DNA of 64,000 nucleotides, from NCBI GenBank assembly GCA_964403505.1, contig CAYOFP010000008.1, positions 4,823 to 68,822 of the forward strand, in the 5' to 3' direction. A program made the position numbers and the translations under genes. The DNA comes from CAKSEI01 sp964403505 (GTDB taxonomy: Bacteria; Bacillota; Clostridia; Oscillospirales; CAG-272). Numbering within the stretch: position 1 is the stretch's first letter; the number at the start of each line of letters is the position of its first letter. Of this stretch, positions 27,146 to 35,537 are shown piece by piece. The notes below the pieces were generated by a model. The model searched no databases. It saw only the letters and a list, made by a program, of their open reading frames with translations, and was not told where the DNA came from.

Positions 27146-27475
27146 TTATTTTTTCGGAGTGGTTTTCTTTTGCTTTGGTGCGGGGAGTTCCTCATACATG
27201 GCAAGAAACAGCTTACAAAGAAACTCTTTATTATCTATATCGTCGATTAAGAGCATTTCTTTTGCACCCTCATAGGGTAATTCGTAAGCCGCTTCCGGCA
27301 TGAGGGCGATCGCAGACGGAACAGGCTTTACAAGCAAGCGGTTATCATAGATACCGCCGACGATTTTCCCTTGAAAATAGATGATATATTCACCCATCAT
27401 CGCACGATGGGAGATACCGTCTAAGTCTGAGAGCTGATCTAATACAAACTCTAAATAATCTTTACTTGAAGCCAT
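27146..27475 (-). CDS. TfoX N-terminal-domain protein
   Basis: 109 aa, single TfoX_N-type domain: SHRAMMGEYIIYFQGKIVGGIYDNRLLVKP is the characteristic R.MFGEY..Y.dGk..g.i.ddrLyvK pattern. It ends in a Lys-rich tail. Such stand-alone TfoX_N proteins are common in Clostridia, with unknown function; competence is not implied. It lies 2 nt after the ABC ATPase stop and is probably co-transcribed. Confidence 0.8.
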   Translation of the reverse strand: MASSKDYLEFVLDQLSDLDGISHRAMMGEYIIYFQGKIVGGIYDNRLLVKPVPSAIALMPEAAYELPYEGAKEMLLIDDIDNKEFLCKLFLAMYEELPAPKQKKTTPKK

Positions 27476-27477
27476 AA

Positions 27478-28221
27478 TTATAACACTTTCGCAAGGAAAT
27501 CTTTCAGTCTGTCGCTTTTGGGATTTGAGAATATCTCATCCGGTGTGCCTTCTTCGATGATAACTCCGCCGTCCATGAATATGACTCTGTCGCCGACTTC
27601 ACGGGCAAATCCCATTTCGTGTGTTACCACTACCATCGTCATACCCTCGTTTGCGAGCTCCTTCATAACATCGAGTACCTCGCCGACCATTTCGGGGTCG
27701 AGGGCTGATGTCGGCTCGTCAAAAAGCATGACCTCAGGATCCATGCAGAGGGAACGCACGATTGCGATACGCTGCTTCTGACCGCCTGAGAGCTGGTTCG
27801 GATATGCCTCGGCTCTGTCGGAAAGTCCGACACGCCCGAGCAGCTTCATTGCCTTTTCGTTAGCTTCGGCTTTTGATTTTTTCAGCAGCTTTATCGGTGC
27901 GATCGTCATGTTACCGAGGATGGTCATATTCGGAAACAGATTAAAGTGCTGAAATACCATTCCCATTTTTCTGCGGTGCATATTAATATCGACGTGTTTT
28001 CCGGTTATGTTCACGCCGTCAAATATAATGCTGCCCTCGGTGGGTATTTCGAGCAGGTTGAGCGAGCGCAGAAGCGTCGATTTTCCGCTGCCGGAAGGGC
28101 CGATCACGACGACGACCTCTCCTTTTTTGATCGAGGTAGAGACCCCGTCGAGCGCCTTTATCTTGCCGTGATTATAGTGCTTTTTCAGGTTTTTTACATC
28201 AATCAGGATATTATCGTTCAT
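27478..28221 (-). CDS. glnQ: Polar amino acid ABC transporter, ATP-binding protein
   Basis: 247 aa. Walker A GPSGSGKST (41-49), Q-loop MVFQHFNLF, signature LSGGQKQR, Walker B VMLFDEPTSALD, and switch His in VVTHEMGFA. This is the GlnQ/ArtP/HisP type that powers import of amino acids. Overlaps the permease gene by 11 nt. Symbol is by subfamily resemblance; the substrate is not known. Confidence 0.85.
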   Translation of the reverse strand: MNDNILIDVKNLKKHYNHGKIKALDGVSTSIKKGEVVVVIGPSGSGKSTLLRSLNLLEIPTEGSIIFDGVNITGKHVDINMHRRKMGMVFQHFNLFPNMTILGNMTIAPIKLLKKSKAEANEKAMKLLGRVGLSDRAEAYPNQLSGGQKQRIAIVRSLCMDPEVMLFDEPTSALDPEMVGEVLDVMKELANEGMTMVVVTHEMGFAREVGDRVIFMDGGVIIEEGTPDEIFSNPKSDRLKDFLAKVL

Positions 28222-28933
28222 TTTTGCGCAACTTCCTTTCCAGAATACCTACGAGCTTAGTGAGTATGATTACTATTATCAGGTAGACGGCTGCAACTGC
28301 GAGAAGCGGCATATAAGCCGAGAATGTACGTCCTCTGATCAGGTCTCCTGCTTTTGTCAGATCCATGATTCCGACATAACCTGCGACGGAGGTCTCCTTG
28401 ATCAGGGCGATGAACTCATTGCACAGGGTAGGGAGCACCACCTTGAACATCTGCGGTATGACGATATATATCATCGTTTGAATGTAATTGAAGCCGAGCG
28501 AGCGTCCTGCCTCGAACTGACCGTTGTCGATCGACATGATGCCACTCCGGAATATCTCAGCGACATATGCGCCCGAGTTGATACCGAACGCAAGAACAGC
28601 ACAAAGGATGCTGTTTTTTGACGACGCCATGATGATAAAATACATGATCAGAAGCTGTACTACGATCGGCGTGCCGCGTATGATCGTCAGATATAATTTA
28701 GATAAAGCATTGAAAAATGCGAGTATGTAATATCCGGGGCCGCCGTGGAGCTTCATGGTCTCGCCGTTTTTGTCGTAAGTAGAGCGTATACTGGCTATCA
28801 AAACGCCGATGGCAACGCCGAGGATAAGGGCAAAAAGGGTGATGAGCAGCGTGTTTTTTAAACCCGTAACAAGCAGCTTCCACCGATCGCCGTTTATAAA
28901 ATTCAGAATAAATTGTTTTTTTAACTGTTCCAC
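28211..28933 (-). CDS. Polar amino acid ABC transporter, permease
   Basis: 240 aa membrane protein of the HisM/GlnP type, about 5 TM segments. The EAA loop is recognisable near SLGFNYIQTMIYIVIPQMFK. The N-terminal segment LLVTGLKNTLLITLFALILGVAIG is the family's typical start. Forms a homodimer with two copies of the ATPase. Follows the binding-protein gene after a short hairpin and a small mobile element. Confidence 0.85.
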   Translation of the reverse strand: MEQLKKQFILNFINGDRWKLLVTGLKNTLLITLFALILGVAIGVLIASIRSTYDKNGETMKLHGGPGYYILAFFNALSKLYLTIIRGTPIVVQLLIMYFIIMASSKNSILCAVLAFGINSGAYVAEIFRSGIMSIDNGQFEAGRSLGFNYIQTMIYIVIPQMFKVVLPTLCNEFIALIKETSVAGYVGIMDLTKAGDLIRGRTFSAYMPLLAVAAVYLIIVIILTKLVGILERKLRKNER

Positions 28934-28950
28934 AGTTTTCTCCTAAATAC

Positions 28951-28974
28951 AAAAGGGCGGCAAGCCGCCCTTTT
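28951..28974 (-). terminator. Short hairpin between binding-protein and permease genes
   Basis: AAAAGGGCGG-CAAG-CCGCCCTTTT. With only a TTTT tail it is probably a partial terminator or mRNA-stabilising hairpin, giving more binding protein than membrane parts, as is usual in such operons. Confidence 0.6.
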
Positions 28975-28983
28975 ATTGATTGC

Positions 28984-29048
28984 TAAGGTAATACCGTGCA
29001 ATTCTGACGGTGTAAGTGCGCTGTCATGAATTGTGCGGTGTTGCCTTA
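28984..29048. repeat. MITE-like palindromic element, short copy
   Basis: 65 bp with imperfect terminal inverted repeats: TAAGGTAATACCGTGCAATT at the left and its near complement AATTGTGCGGTGTTGCCTTA at the right. The same ends occur at 30039-30214 with a larger interior. It sits 1 bp after the stop of the binding-protein gene, so it lies within the operon mRNA. Confidence 0.75.
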
Positions 29049-29049
29049 A

Positions 29050-29859
29050 TTATTCAGCGGGTATGTATTTGTCGACGATCTTTTGAACCTTGCCTTCTTC
29101 TGTGAGTTCCTTGAGCGCCTTGTTTATCTTCTCGAGAAGGTCGGTCTTTTCCTTTGCTACGCAGATCGCATAGTCTTCGTCTGCGTATGCGCCGTCGAGG
29201 ATCTTGAGTCCTTCTGTTGAGGCAATATAGGATTTTGCAGGCTCGTTGTCGATGATGACAGCGGTTACTTTACCGGCAGCGAGAGCGAGAACAGCCTCGT
29301 TACCTGTCTTGTAACGGATAACGTTTTCTTCTCCGAAGCCCCAATTCTCAGGTGTGTCGGAAGAGTAGATATCACCCGTTGTGTCCTGCTGAACGCCGAT
29401 AGTGATGCCCTCTTTTGTTCCTGCGGGATTGCCTTCATCGTCAAAACCGGTGTAGAAGTCCTCAAAAGACTCATATTCGCTGTCAGCCTTAACGATAACA
29501 GACTGAATACCTTTTGCGTATGTATCGGTGAAGTTTACGCTTTCCTTGCGTTCGTCTGTTACGGTCATGCCTGCCATGCCCATATCGAATTTACCGGACT
29601 GAACGCCTGCAACGATAGAGCCGAATTCTACATCCTCGATCACGAGCTCCATGCCGAGCTTTTCTGCGATCGCAGCGGCGATTTCCGCATCGATACCGAC
29701 GATCTTATCGCCGTCTACGTATTCATAAGGCGGGAAAGCGGCGTTGGTAGCCATAACGAGCTTGGCTGTCTCTTTTTCTTTCTCCCCGCAAGAGGTGAGA
29801 GCGCAAGCACAGAGCATTACCATAGCGACTGCCATAATAAGTGCAATTATTTTCTTCAT
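29050..29859 (-). CDS. Amino acid ABC transporter substrate-binding lipoprotein
   Basis: 269 aa. Lipoprotein signal with lipobox ALTSC (Cys about 24), then the SBP family 3 fold: LVMATNAAFPPYEYVDGD, IDAEIAAAIAEKLGM, FDMGMAGMTVTDERKE. It is anchored outside the membrane and delivers an amino acid to the permease/ATPase encoded after it. First gene of the operon, with a long AT-rich promoter region at 29860-30030. Confidence 0.85.
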   Translation of the reverse strand: MKKIIALIMAVAMVMLCACALTSCGEKEKETAKLVMATNAAFPPYEYVDGDKIVGIDAEIAAAIAEKLGMELVIEDVEFGSIVAGVQSGKFDMGMAGMTVTDERKESVNFTDTYAKGIQSVIVKADSEYESFEDFYTGFDDEGNPAGTKEGITIGVQQDTTGDIYSSDTPENWGFGEENVIRYKTGNEAVLALAAGKVTAVIIDNEPAKSYIASTEGLKILDGAYADEDYAICVAKEKTDLLEKINKALKELTEEGKVQKIVDKYIPAE

Positions 29860-30038
29860 TGGTTGTTTCCTCCAAAATATTAATTATAGAAAGATTTTAT
29901 CATAAATTTCCGTTTTTTGCAACCCTTTATGCATAAAAGCACAACAAAAAATTAATATTATGCAATACTCGGAATTATAACTCAGATTATATTTTTTAGC
30001 TATTTACTTTTTTGCGATATAGTGCTATAATTTGGATA

Positions 30039-30214
30039 AAGGCAACACCGCATAATTCTCGGCTGTCGCCTTGACGATACACTTGCTTGCATTTTTTTCG
30101 TCATACTTCACAAATTTCGTCGGCAGAGGCTCTACTCTCGCCTCCTCAATTTGTTTTGTCTGACGAAAAAACTGACGGCGCAATTGTACCGTCAGAATTA
30201 TGCGGTGTTGCCTT
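30039..30214. repeat. MITE-like element, long copy with 21-bp perfect TIRs
   Basis: AAGGCAACACCGCATAATTCT (30039-30059, cited here by its first and last bases) is matched exactly by its reverse complement at 30194-30214. The 134-bp interior has smaller inverted repeats (TTTTTTCGTCA / TGACGAAAAAA type) and no gene. It lacks a transposase, so it is non-autonomous. It sits just upstream of nagB and could affect its expression. Confidence 0.75.
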
Positions 30215-30243
30215 AAGAAAACTTTTTTCATAGGAGAAAAATT

Positions 30244-30966
30244 ATGAGAGTTATAGTATGTAAGAATTATGACGAAATGTCGAAGGAAGCGGCTAAGATA
30301 TTTGCTTCTCAGGTCTACATGAAGCCGGATTCGGTTCTGGGTCTGGCAACAGGCTCTACCCCCGTCGGAATGTACAAGATCCTTGCCGATATGAATCAGA
30401 AGGGTGAGATATCCTTTAAGGATTGTAAGTCCTTCAATCTTGACGAGTATTATCCGCTCGAGCCGACGAACGATCAGAGCTACAGATATTTTATGAATAC
30501 AAATCTTTTCGATCATATCGATATTGATAAAGAGCAGACGCACGTTCCGGACGGCACGGCAAAAGACCCCGACGCTATGTGCAAAGCATATGATGCAGCG
30601 ATCGATGCGGCAGGCGGCGTCGACATACAGGTGCTCGGTATCGGACAGAACGGCCACATCGCATTCAACGAGCCTGAGGAGAAGTTGTACTGCGGAACAC
30701 ACCTTACCTCTCTTACAGAGAGCACGATAAACGCAAATGCAAGATTTTTCGAGAAGAAAGAGGACGTTCCCACTCATGCAGTAACAATGGGTATGGCGTC
30801 TATCATGAAGGCAAAGACGATCATCCTCCTTGCAAACGGCAAAGCAAAGCATCAGGCAATAACAGAGCTGCTTGACGACAGAATTACGACATCGAATCCG
30901 TCGACGCTTCTTAAGGTACATCCCAATACGATCATCATCTGCGACGAGGAAGCATACAACGGCTGA
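30244..30966 (+). CDS. nagB: Glucosamine-6-phosphate deaminase
   Basis: 240 aa, normal length for NagB. LGLATGSTPVGMY (phosphate-binding), FNLDEYYPL with the catalytic Asp, LGIGQNGHIAFNEP with the active-site region, and AVTMGMASIMKAK are family hallmarks. Converts GlcN-6-P to fructose-6-P and ammonia in amino sugar use. Single gene with its own terminator; ribosome site AGGAG precedes ATG 30244. Confidence 0.92.
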   Translation: MRVIVCKNYDEMSKEAAKIFASQVYMKPDSVLGLATGSTPVGMYKILADMNQKGEISFKDCKSFNLDEYYPLEPTNDQSYRYFMNTNLFDHIDIDKEQTHVPDGTAKDPDAMCKAYDAAIDAAGGVDIQVLGIGQNGHIAFNEPEEKLYCGTHLTSLTESTINANARFFEKKEDVPTHAVTMGMASIMKAKTIILLANGKAKHQAITELLDDRITTSNPSTLLKVHPNTIIICDEEAYNG

Positions 30967-30976
30967 TAATGAAACT

Positions 30977-31006
30977 ATGCGGCAGTTTTTCACTGCCGCA
31001 TTTTTT
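30977..31006 (+). terminator. Terminator of nagB
   Basis: ATGCGGCAGT and its complement around a short T loop, followed by TTTTTT. Confidence 0.85.
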
Positions 31007-31035
31007 ATCAGAGAACAACATATGAAAGGAATGTC

Positions 31036-31740
31036 ATGATGTTTCACGGTAAGAAGAAAGCAATTACATTCAGTTACGACGACGGGGTCCTGCAGGACGA
31101 GCGCCTGATCGCACTGTTTGATAAATACGGCGTCAAAGGCACATTTAATCTGAATTCGGGCAATTTCGGGCAGAAGAATGTGCTTACACAGGAGGGGATC
31201 ACGTTCGATCAGATGCGTTTTGCCGAATCTGAGATCGCACGCATCTATCGCGGACATGAGATCGCAGCGCATACACGTACCCACCGTCCGCTTGTCGGAC
31301 GCACGGAGGAGGAGATCATCGATCAGGTCGAGTCAGATCGGCTGAGGTTATCCGAGATCGCAGGATATGAGGTAGTCGGATTTGCCTATCCCGGTCCCGG
31401 AAAGGAGTGCGACTCCCGTGTTGCGGACATTCTGCGTGCGCATACGGGCGTGCGTTATTGCCGGACGGCAAACAGCAACGGCGCCTTTGACCTGCAGGAT
31501 AATTTGTATGAATTCTGCCCGACGGTATATGAGCACGGCGATTTTGAACATATGGTCGAGCTCGGAAAACGTTTTGTTGAGCTCGAGGCAGACCGTCCGC
31601 AGATATTCTATATCTGGGGGCATTCGTATGAGTTTGATCTGCACGATACATGGGATGACTTCGAGCGGTTTTTGCAGATGATCTCCCATAGGGACGATAT
31701 CTTTTACGGTACAAACAGGGAAGTGCTGCTCGGAATGTAA
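31036..31740 (+). CDS. Polysaccharide deacetylase family protein (CE4-like)
   Basis: 234 aa. ITFSYDDGVLQDERLIALFDKYGVKGTFN is the NodB-type start with the metal-binding Asp pair. HEIAAHTRTH supplies the two His ligands. GFAYPGPG and IWGHSYEFD complete the fold. No signal peptide, so probably cytoplasmic. The substrate is unknown; other members act on N-acetyl or related amide groups. Starts with two consecutive ATG codons after GAAAGGAATG. Confidence 0.8.
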   Translation: MMFHGKKKAITFSYDDGVLQDERLIALFDKYGVKGTFNLNSGNFGQKNVLTQEGITFDQMRFAESEIARIYRGHEIAAHTRTHRPLVGRTEEEIIDQVESDRLRLSEIAGYEVVGFAYPGPGKECDSRVADILRAHTGVRYCRTANSNGAFDLQDNLYEFCPTVYEHGDFEHMVELGKRFVELEADRPQIFYIWGHSYEFDLHDTWDDFERFLQMISHRDDIFYGTNREVLLGM

Positions 31741-31787
31741 AAAAAGGCGCTGTAAAAAACTTTCGTTTTTTTTACAGCGCCTTTATT
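31741..31787. terminator. Bidirectional terminator between CE4 gene and eno
   Basis: AAAGGCGCTGTAAAAAA and its complement form a long stem with T-runs on both strands, serving the converging genes. Confidence 0.9.
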
Positions 31788-33050
31788 TTATCTCTCAACC
31801 CCGTATTTTGCACATTTGGATAGCTCGTTTTCTATCTCGAGCAGTCTGTTGTATTTTGCGACACGCTCACTGCGGCAGGGCGCTCCTGTTTTTATCTGCG
31901 TGCAGTTGAGACCCACGGCGATATCGGCGATCGTCGTGTCCTCCGTCTCGCCCGAGCGGTGGCTCATAACAGCATTGTATCCGCTTTTTTTGGCGAGCAT
32001 GACAGCCTCGATCGTTTCGGTGAGCGAGCCGATCTGGTTCGGCTTTATCAGGATCGCATTTGCCGCATGCTCTGATATGCCTTTTGAGAGACGCTCGGTA
32101 TTTGTCACGAACAGATCGTCTCCCACGATCTGCGTGGTGTGCATATCCTTTGTTATTTTTGCGAATCCTTCAAAGTCAAGCTCGGAGATCGGGTCTTCTA
32201 TCGAAATAATAGGATATTTCGACTTAAGCGAGATAAAATAATCGCTCAGCTCCTCTCTCGTGACGCTCAGCTTTCGTTTTGGAAGAGTGTAAATGCCTTT
32301 TTGCTCGTCATACCATTCGGAGGCAGCGGCATCGATTGCGATGAATACGTCGTTTCCCGGCTCGTAATCGGAGAATTCAATGGCACGCACGATATAATCG
32401 AGCGCCATGCTGTCCGATTCAAAATTCGGCGCAAATCCGCCCTCGTCGCCGACCGTCGTTGAGAAATCATCTTCCTTGAGTATTTTTGCGAGGGAGTGAT
32501 ATATTTCCGTGCACATCTTCATGGCTTCCGCAAAGCTCTTTGCACCGTACGGCATGATCATGAATTCCTGAATATCTACGGTGTTTGAGGCGTGTGCGCC
32601 GCCGTTTAAGATATTCATCATGGGGACGGGAAGGGTGCGTGCGCAGATTCCGCCGATATGGCGGTATAGCGGTATGTGCAGGCTTTTTGCCGCCGCTTTG
32701 GCACAGGCAAGCGATACCGAAAGGATCGCATTTGCGCCGAGATTTGATTTGTTCGGGCTTCCGTCTGCTTTGATCATGGCTTTGTCGATCTCGCATTGGT
32801 TTTCTGCTTCGAGTCCCGTGATGGCTTCGCATATCACGGTGTTGACATTTTCCACTGCGCCCTTGACGCCTTTGCCGTAGTAGTCGCGGCCGCCGTCACG
32901 CAGTTCATACGCCTCAAATTTTCCCGTTGAAGCGCCCGACGGGACGCTCGCGCTTGCCTTGACTCCATTTTCTAATTCGACGGTCGATTTTACAGTCGGA
33001 TTTGCTCTCGAATCGAAAACCTGTATCGCTTTGACGCTTTTTATTTTCAT
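31788..33050 (-). CDS. eno: Enolase
   Basis: 420 aa. SRANPTVKSTVEL, VPSGASTGKFEA, GGAHASNTVDIQEFM and TTVGDEGGFAP are visible, then SIEDPISELD, GDDLFVTN, LIKPNQIGSLTE and MSHRSGETEDT. All catalytic and Mg-binding regions are present. Converts 2-phosphoglycerate to phosphoenolpyruvate. Ribosome site GGAGG. Transcribed away from khpA after a strong hairpin. Confidence 0.95.
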   Translation of the reverse strand: MKIKSVKAIQVFDSRANPTVKSTVELENGVKASASVPSGASTGKFEAYELRDGGRDYYGKGVKGAVENVNTVICEAITGLEAENQCEIDKAMIKADGSPNKSNLGANAILSVSLACAKAAAKSLHIPLYRHIGGICARTLPVPMMNILNGGAHASNTVDIQEFMIMPYGAKSFAEAMKMCTEIYHSLAKILKEDDFSTTVGDEGGFAPNFESDSMALDYIVRAIEFSDYEPGNDVFIAIDAAASEWYDEQKGIYTLPKRKLSVTREELSDYFISLKSKYPIISIEDPISELDFEGFAKITKDMHTTQIVGDDLFVTNTERLSKGISEHAANAILIKPNQIGSLTETIEAVMLAKKSGYNAVMSHRSGETEDTTIADIAVGLNCTQIKTGAPCRSERVAKYNRLLEIENELSKCAKYGVER

Positions 33051-33109
33051 ATTATTCCTCCGTTTGATGTATTCAAAGTGATTTTTGACAAGCGAGGAGA
33101 AAAATATGC

Positions 33110-33143
33110 AAAAGGACGAAAACCGTTTGGTTTTCGTCCTTTT
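33110..33143 (-). terminator. Terminator of the ylxM-ffh-rpsP-khpA operon
   Basis: AAAAGGACGAAAACC / GGTTTTCGTCCTTTT, perfect stem with a T-tract on the minus strand. Confidence 0.85.
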
Positions 33144-33163
33144 GCTATTCCGGATGAACCGGA

Positions 33164-33403
33164 TCAGTCTTCAATTTCGACAGTCACGTGTTTGCCATAG
33201 AGATTTGCGGCACTTTTCATGACCATGCGTATGGATTTTGCGATCTTGCCGTGCTTTCCGATAACTTTACCGATATCGTTTTCAGCAACCGAAAGGGTCA
33301 GGACGATGTTATTACCGTCCTCGTCTCCGGTCACCATTACGGAGTCAGGATCGTCAACGATGGATTTCGCCATGTCAGTAAGGATTTTTTTGAGTTCCGC
33401 CAT
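33164..33403 (-). CDS. khpA: KH-domain RNA-binding protein KhpA
   Basis: 79 aa, one KH domain with the GxxG loop IGKHGKIAKSIR. Standard position directly after rpsP. In Firmicutes KhpA pairs with KhpB and binds RNA to affect cell elongation and sRNA regulation. The usual next genes rimM, trmD and rplS are not here; a terminator follows. Confidence 0.88.
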   Translation of the reverse strand: MAELKKILTDMAKSIVDDPDSVMVTGDEDGNNIVLTLSVAENDIGKVIGKHGKIAKSIRMVMKSAANLYGKHVTVEIED

Positions 33404-33417
33404 ACCTTATACCGCCA

Positions 33418-33669
33418 TTAGTCGATAACGCCGCTTTTTTTGAGCAGAGCTTTTACCGTATCTGTGGGCTGTGCGCCGTTGGATATCCACTTTTTAGCGG
33501 CCTCTGCGTCGATCTTGACCTCTTCCGGCTTGCTTACGGGGTTGAAGTATCCGATCTCTTCGATGAATCTGCCGTCACGGGGATATCTCGAATCTGCTAC
33601 GACAACTCTGTAGAAAGGAGCTTTTTTTGCACCCATTCTCTTAAGTCTGATTTTTACTGCCATTTGCAT
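33418..33669 (-). CDS. rpsP: 30S ribosomal protein S16
   Basis: 83 aa. VKIRLKRMGAKKAPFYRVVVADSR, DGRFIEEIGYFNP and AKKWISNGAQPTDTVK are classic S16 sequence at full length. Sits between ffh and khpA. Confidence 0.96.
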   Translation of the reverse strand: MQMAVKIRLKRMGAKKAPFYRVVVADSRYPRDGRFIEEIGYFNPVSKPEEVKIDAEAAKKWISNGAQPTDTVKALLKKSGVID

Positions 33670-33703
33670 GTCCTCCTATGTTAATATATATTATTTCATT
33701 TAT

Positions 33704-35044
33704 TTAGAAAGGCAGTTTGAATTTGCCTTTTCTTCCTAATATTTTCTGTAATTTGCCGCTTGATAACTGCTTCATCATTTTTTTCATCTGATCGTATTGC
33801 TTGAGCAGCTTGTTGACATCCTCGACTTTCGTGCCGCTGCCTGCGGCGATGCGCTTGCGGCGGGAAGCGTTGATAATGTCCGGCTTGTCTCGTTCGGCCT
33901 TAGTCATAGAGAGTATGATCGCCTCCATATGGTCGAGCGCCTTTTCATCTATTTGAATATCTTTGAGCGCATTTGCGTTGACGCCGGGCATCATGCCGAG
34001 TATCTGCTCCATTGACCCCATATTTCGTACCTGCTTCATCTGTTCAAGGTAGTCATCGAGGGTAAAGGCATTCTCCCGCATTTTCTTTTCGAGCTCGAGC
34101 GCCTTTTTTTCATCGTATGCGCTCTCGGCTTTTTCAATGAGGGAGAGCATATCGCCCATGCCGAGGATGCGGGATGCCATTCTGTCGGGGTAGAAGGGCT
34201 CGAGCGCATCGAATTTTTCGCCCGTGCCGACGTATTTGATGGGTTTGCCTGTTACGTGACGCACGGAAAGTGCCGCACCGCCTCTCGTATCGCCGTCCAT
34301 TTTTGTGAGGATGACACCGGTAATATCGAGCATAGAGTTGAAGGTATCCGCTACATTCACGGCGTCCTGACCTGTCATTGCATCGACGACGAGAAGTATT
34401 TCATTCGGCTGTACCGAGCTTTTTATGCTAACTAACTCCGCCATCATCTCTTCGTCCACATGCAGTCGGCCTGCGGTATCGATGATGACCATGTCAAGTC
34501 CGGATTTCTTTGCGTGCTCGATTGCCGCACGTGAGATATCGACGGGCTTTATTTTATCGCCCATGGTAAAGACGGGCACATCCACCTGTCCGCCTACGAT
34601 CTCGAGCTGTTTTATTGCGGCGGGACGATAAACGTCGCACGCTACGAGCAGGGGACGCTTGCCCTCTTTTTTGAAGTGGGCGGCGAGCTTTGCACAGTGG
34701 GTGGTCTTACCTGCACCCTGGAGGCCCACCATCATAATGACAGTCGGCGGCGCAGACGCTATCTCGATTTTCGATACGCTTCCGCCCATGAGGGAGGTCA
34801 GCTCCTCGTTTACGATCTTGATGACCTGCTGGGCAGGCATCAGGCTCTCGAGCACATCGCTTCCGACCGCACGCTCTGTGACCCTGCCGATAAAGTCCTT
34901 TACGACTTTAAAGTTGACGTCGGCTTCGAGCAGAGCGAGCTTGACGGCACGCATGCCCTCCTTGACGTCTGCCTCGGTGAGCTTACCTTTATTTCTGAAT
35001 TTTTTAAATGCCTCGCTCAGCTTATCCTGCAGGTTTGAAAACAC
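33704..35044 (-). CDS. ffh: Signal recognition particle protein Ffh
   Basis: 446 aa. N domain, GTPase G domain with GLQGAGKTTHCAKLA, DTAGRLHVDEEMM, TKMDGDTRGGAAL and GTGEKFDALEPF, then the Met-rich M domain (MGSMEQILGMMPG). It binds signal sequences and 4.5S RNA and targets proteins to the membrane. Preceded by ylxM, as in most Firmicutes. Confidence 0.96.
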   Translation of the reverse strand: MFSNLQDKLSEAFKKFRNKGKLTEADVKEGMRAVKLALLEADVNFKVVKDFIGRVTERAVGSDVLESLMPAQQVIKIVNEELTSLMGGSVSKIEIASAPPTVIMMVGLQGAGKTTHCAKLAAHFKKEGKRPLLVACDVYRPAAIKQLEIVGGQVDVPVFTMGDKIKPVDISRAAIEHAKKSGLDMVIIDTAGRLHVDEEMMAELVSIKSSVQPNEILLVVDAMTGQDAVNVADTFNSMLDITGVILTKMDGDTRGGAALSVRHVTGKPIKYVGTGEKFDALEPFYPDRMASRILGMGDMLSLIEKAESAYDEKKALELEKKMRENAFTLDDYLEQMKQVRNMGSMEQILGMMPGVNANALKDIQIDEKALDHMEAIILSMTKAERDKPDIINASRRKRIAAGSGTKVEDVNKLLKQYDQMKKMMKQLSSGKLQKILGRKGKFKLPF

Positions 35045-35053
35045 TGTTTACTC

Positions 35054-35389
35054 CTATATAATAAGTTCTTTTACACGGCTTATGATATCATCGATATTGT
35101 CATCGGTCTGAATTTCGGAAAGACGGCGGAGAATGAATTCAAGATTCTTGTTCTGCTCCTTGAATTTATCACATAAATGTAACTTTCTCTCGCATCTGTC
35201 AAGGATGTTTTCGCTCTTTTTGATCGCGTCACGAACACCCTGACGTGTGATGCCTGCGATATCCGAGACCTCAGACAGAGAGAGGTCGTCTCCGTAATAG
35301 AGCTCCATGAGCTCCTTCTGCCGTTCTGTCAGCATCGGTGAATAAAAGTCGTAAAGCATTGCCATATTTGTTTTGTTTTCGAGTTCCAT
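35054..35389 (-). CDS. ylxM: YlxM-type putative SRP-associated HTH protein (UPF0122)
   Basis: 111 aa from ATG 35389; a longer upstream frame is excluded because it runs through the promoter. The sigma-70 region-4-like HTH is TERQKELMELYYGDDLSLSEVSDIAGITRQGVRDAI. Always beside ffh in Firmicutes and shown in streptococci to bind SRP RNA; here the same role is likely. Confidence 0.88.
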   Translation of the reverse strand: MELENKTNMAMLYDFYSPMLTERQKELMELYYGDDLSLSEVSDIAGITRQGVRDAIKKSENILDRCERKLHLCDKFKEQNKNLEFILRRLSEIQTDDNIDDIISRVKELII

Positions 35390-35399
35390 TTTTGCCTCT

Positions 35400-35449
35400 G
35401 TAAAGTGAATCGCTTTACTGATGATAACACAAATCAGCCTGTTTGTCAA
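35400..35449 (-). promoter_or_regulatory. Promoter and inverted repeat ahead of ylxM
   Basis: On the minus strand TTGACA (35449-35444), 17 bp, TATCAT (35426-35421). In the leader, GTAAAG (35400-35405) and CTTTAC (35413-35418) form a perfect inverted repeat 11 bp from the start codon, a possible operator or RNA hairpin. Confidence 0.6.
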
Positions 35450-35477
35450 GGTCCCAAAGAAAATTTTTCTCAAAATA

Positions 35478-35506
35478 TTGTCATATCTGCATTTTTGTGA
35501 TAAAAT
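35478..35506 (+). promoter_or_regulatory. Promoter of argS
   Basis: TTGTCA (35478-35483), 17 bp, TAAAAT (35501-35506), about 30 bp before the argS start. No T-box is present. Confidence 0.6.
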
Positions 35507-35537
35507 ATAATGAAAATTTATGTAAGGAAAAAATATA

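Noticed and set aside
27146..27475. TfoX-domain protein as evidence for natural competence
   Set aside because: Only the TfoX N-terminal domain is present, and stand-alone copies are common in organisms without known competence; no com genes are in the window.
30025..31284. Long (419-codon) open frame on the minus strand
   Set aside because: It runs through the MITE-like element and antisense to nagB and the deacetylase gene, both clear genes. Its protein is Cys/Arg/Leu-rich without any family motif, as expected from an antisense shadow.
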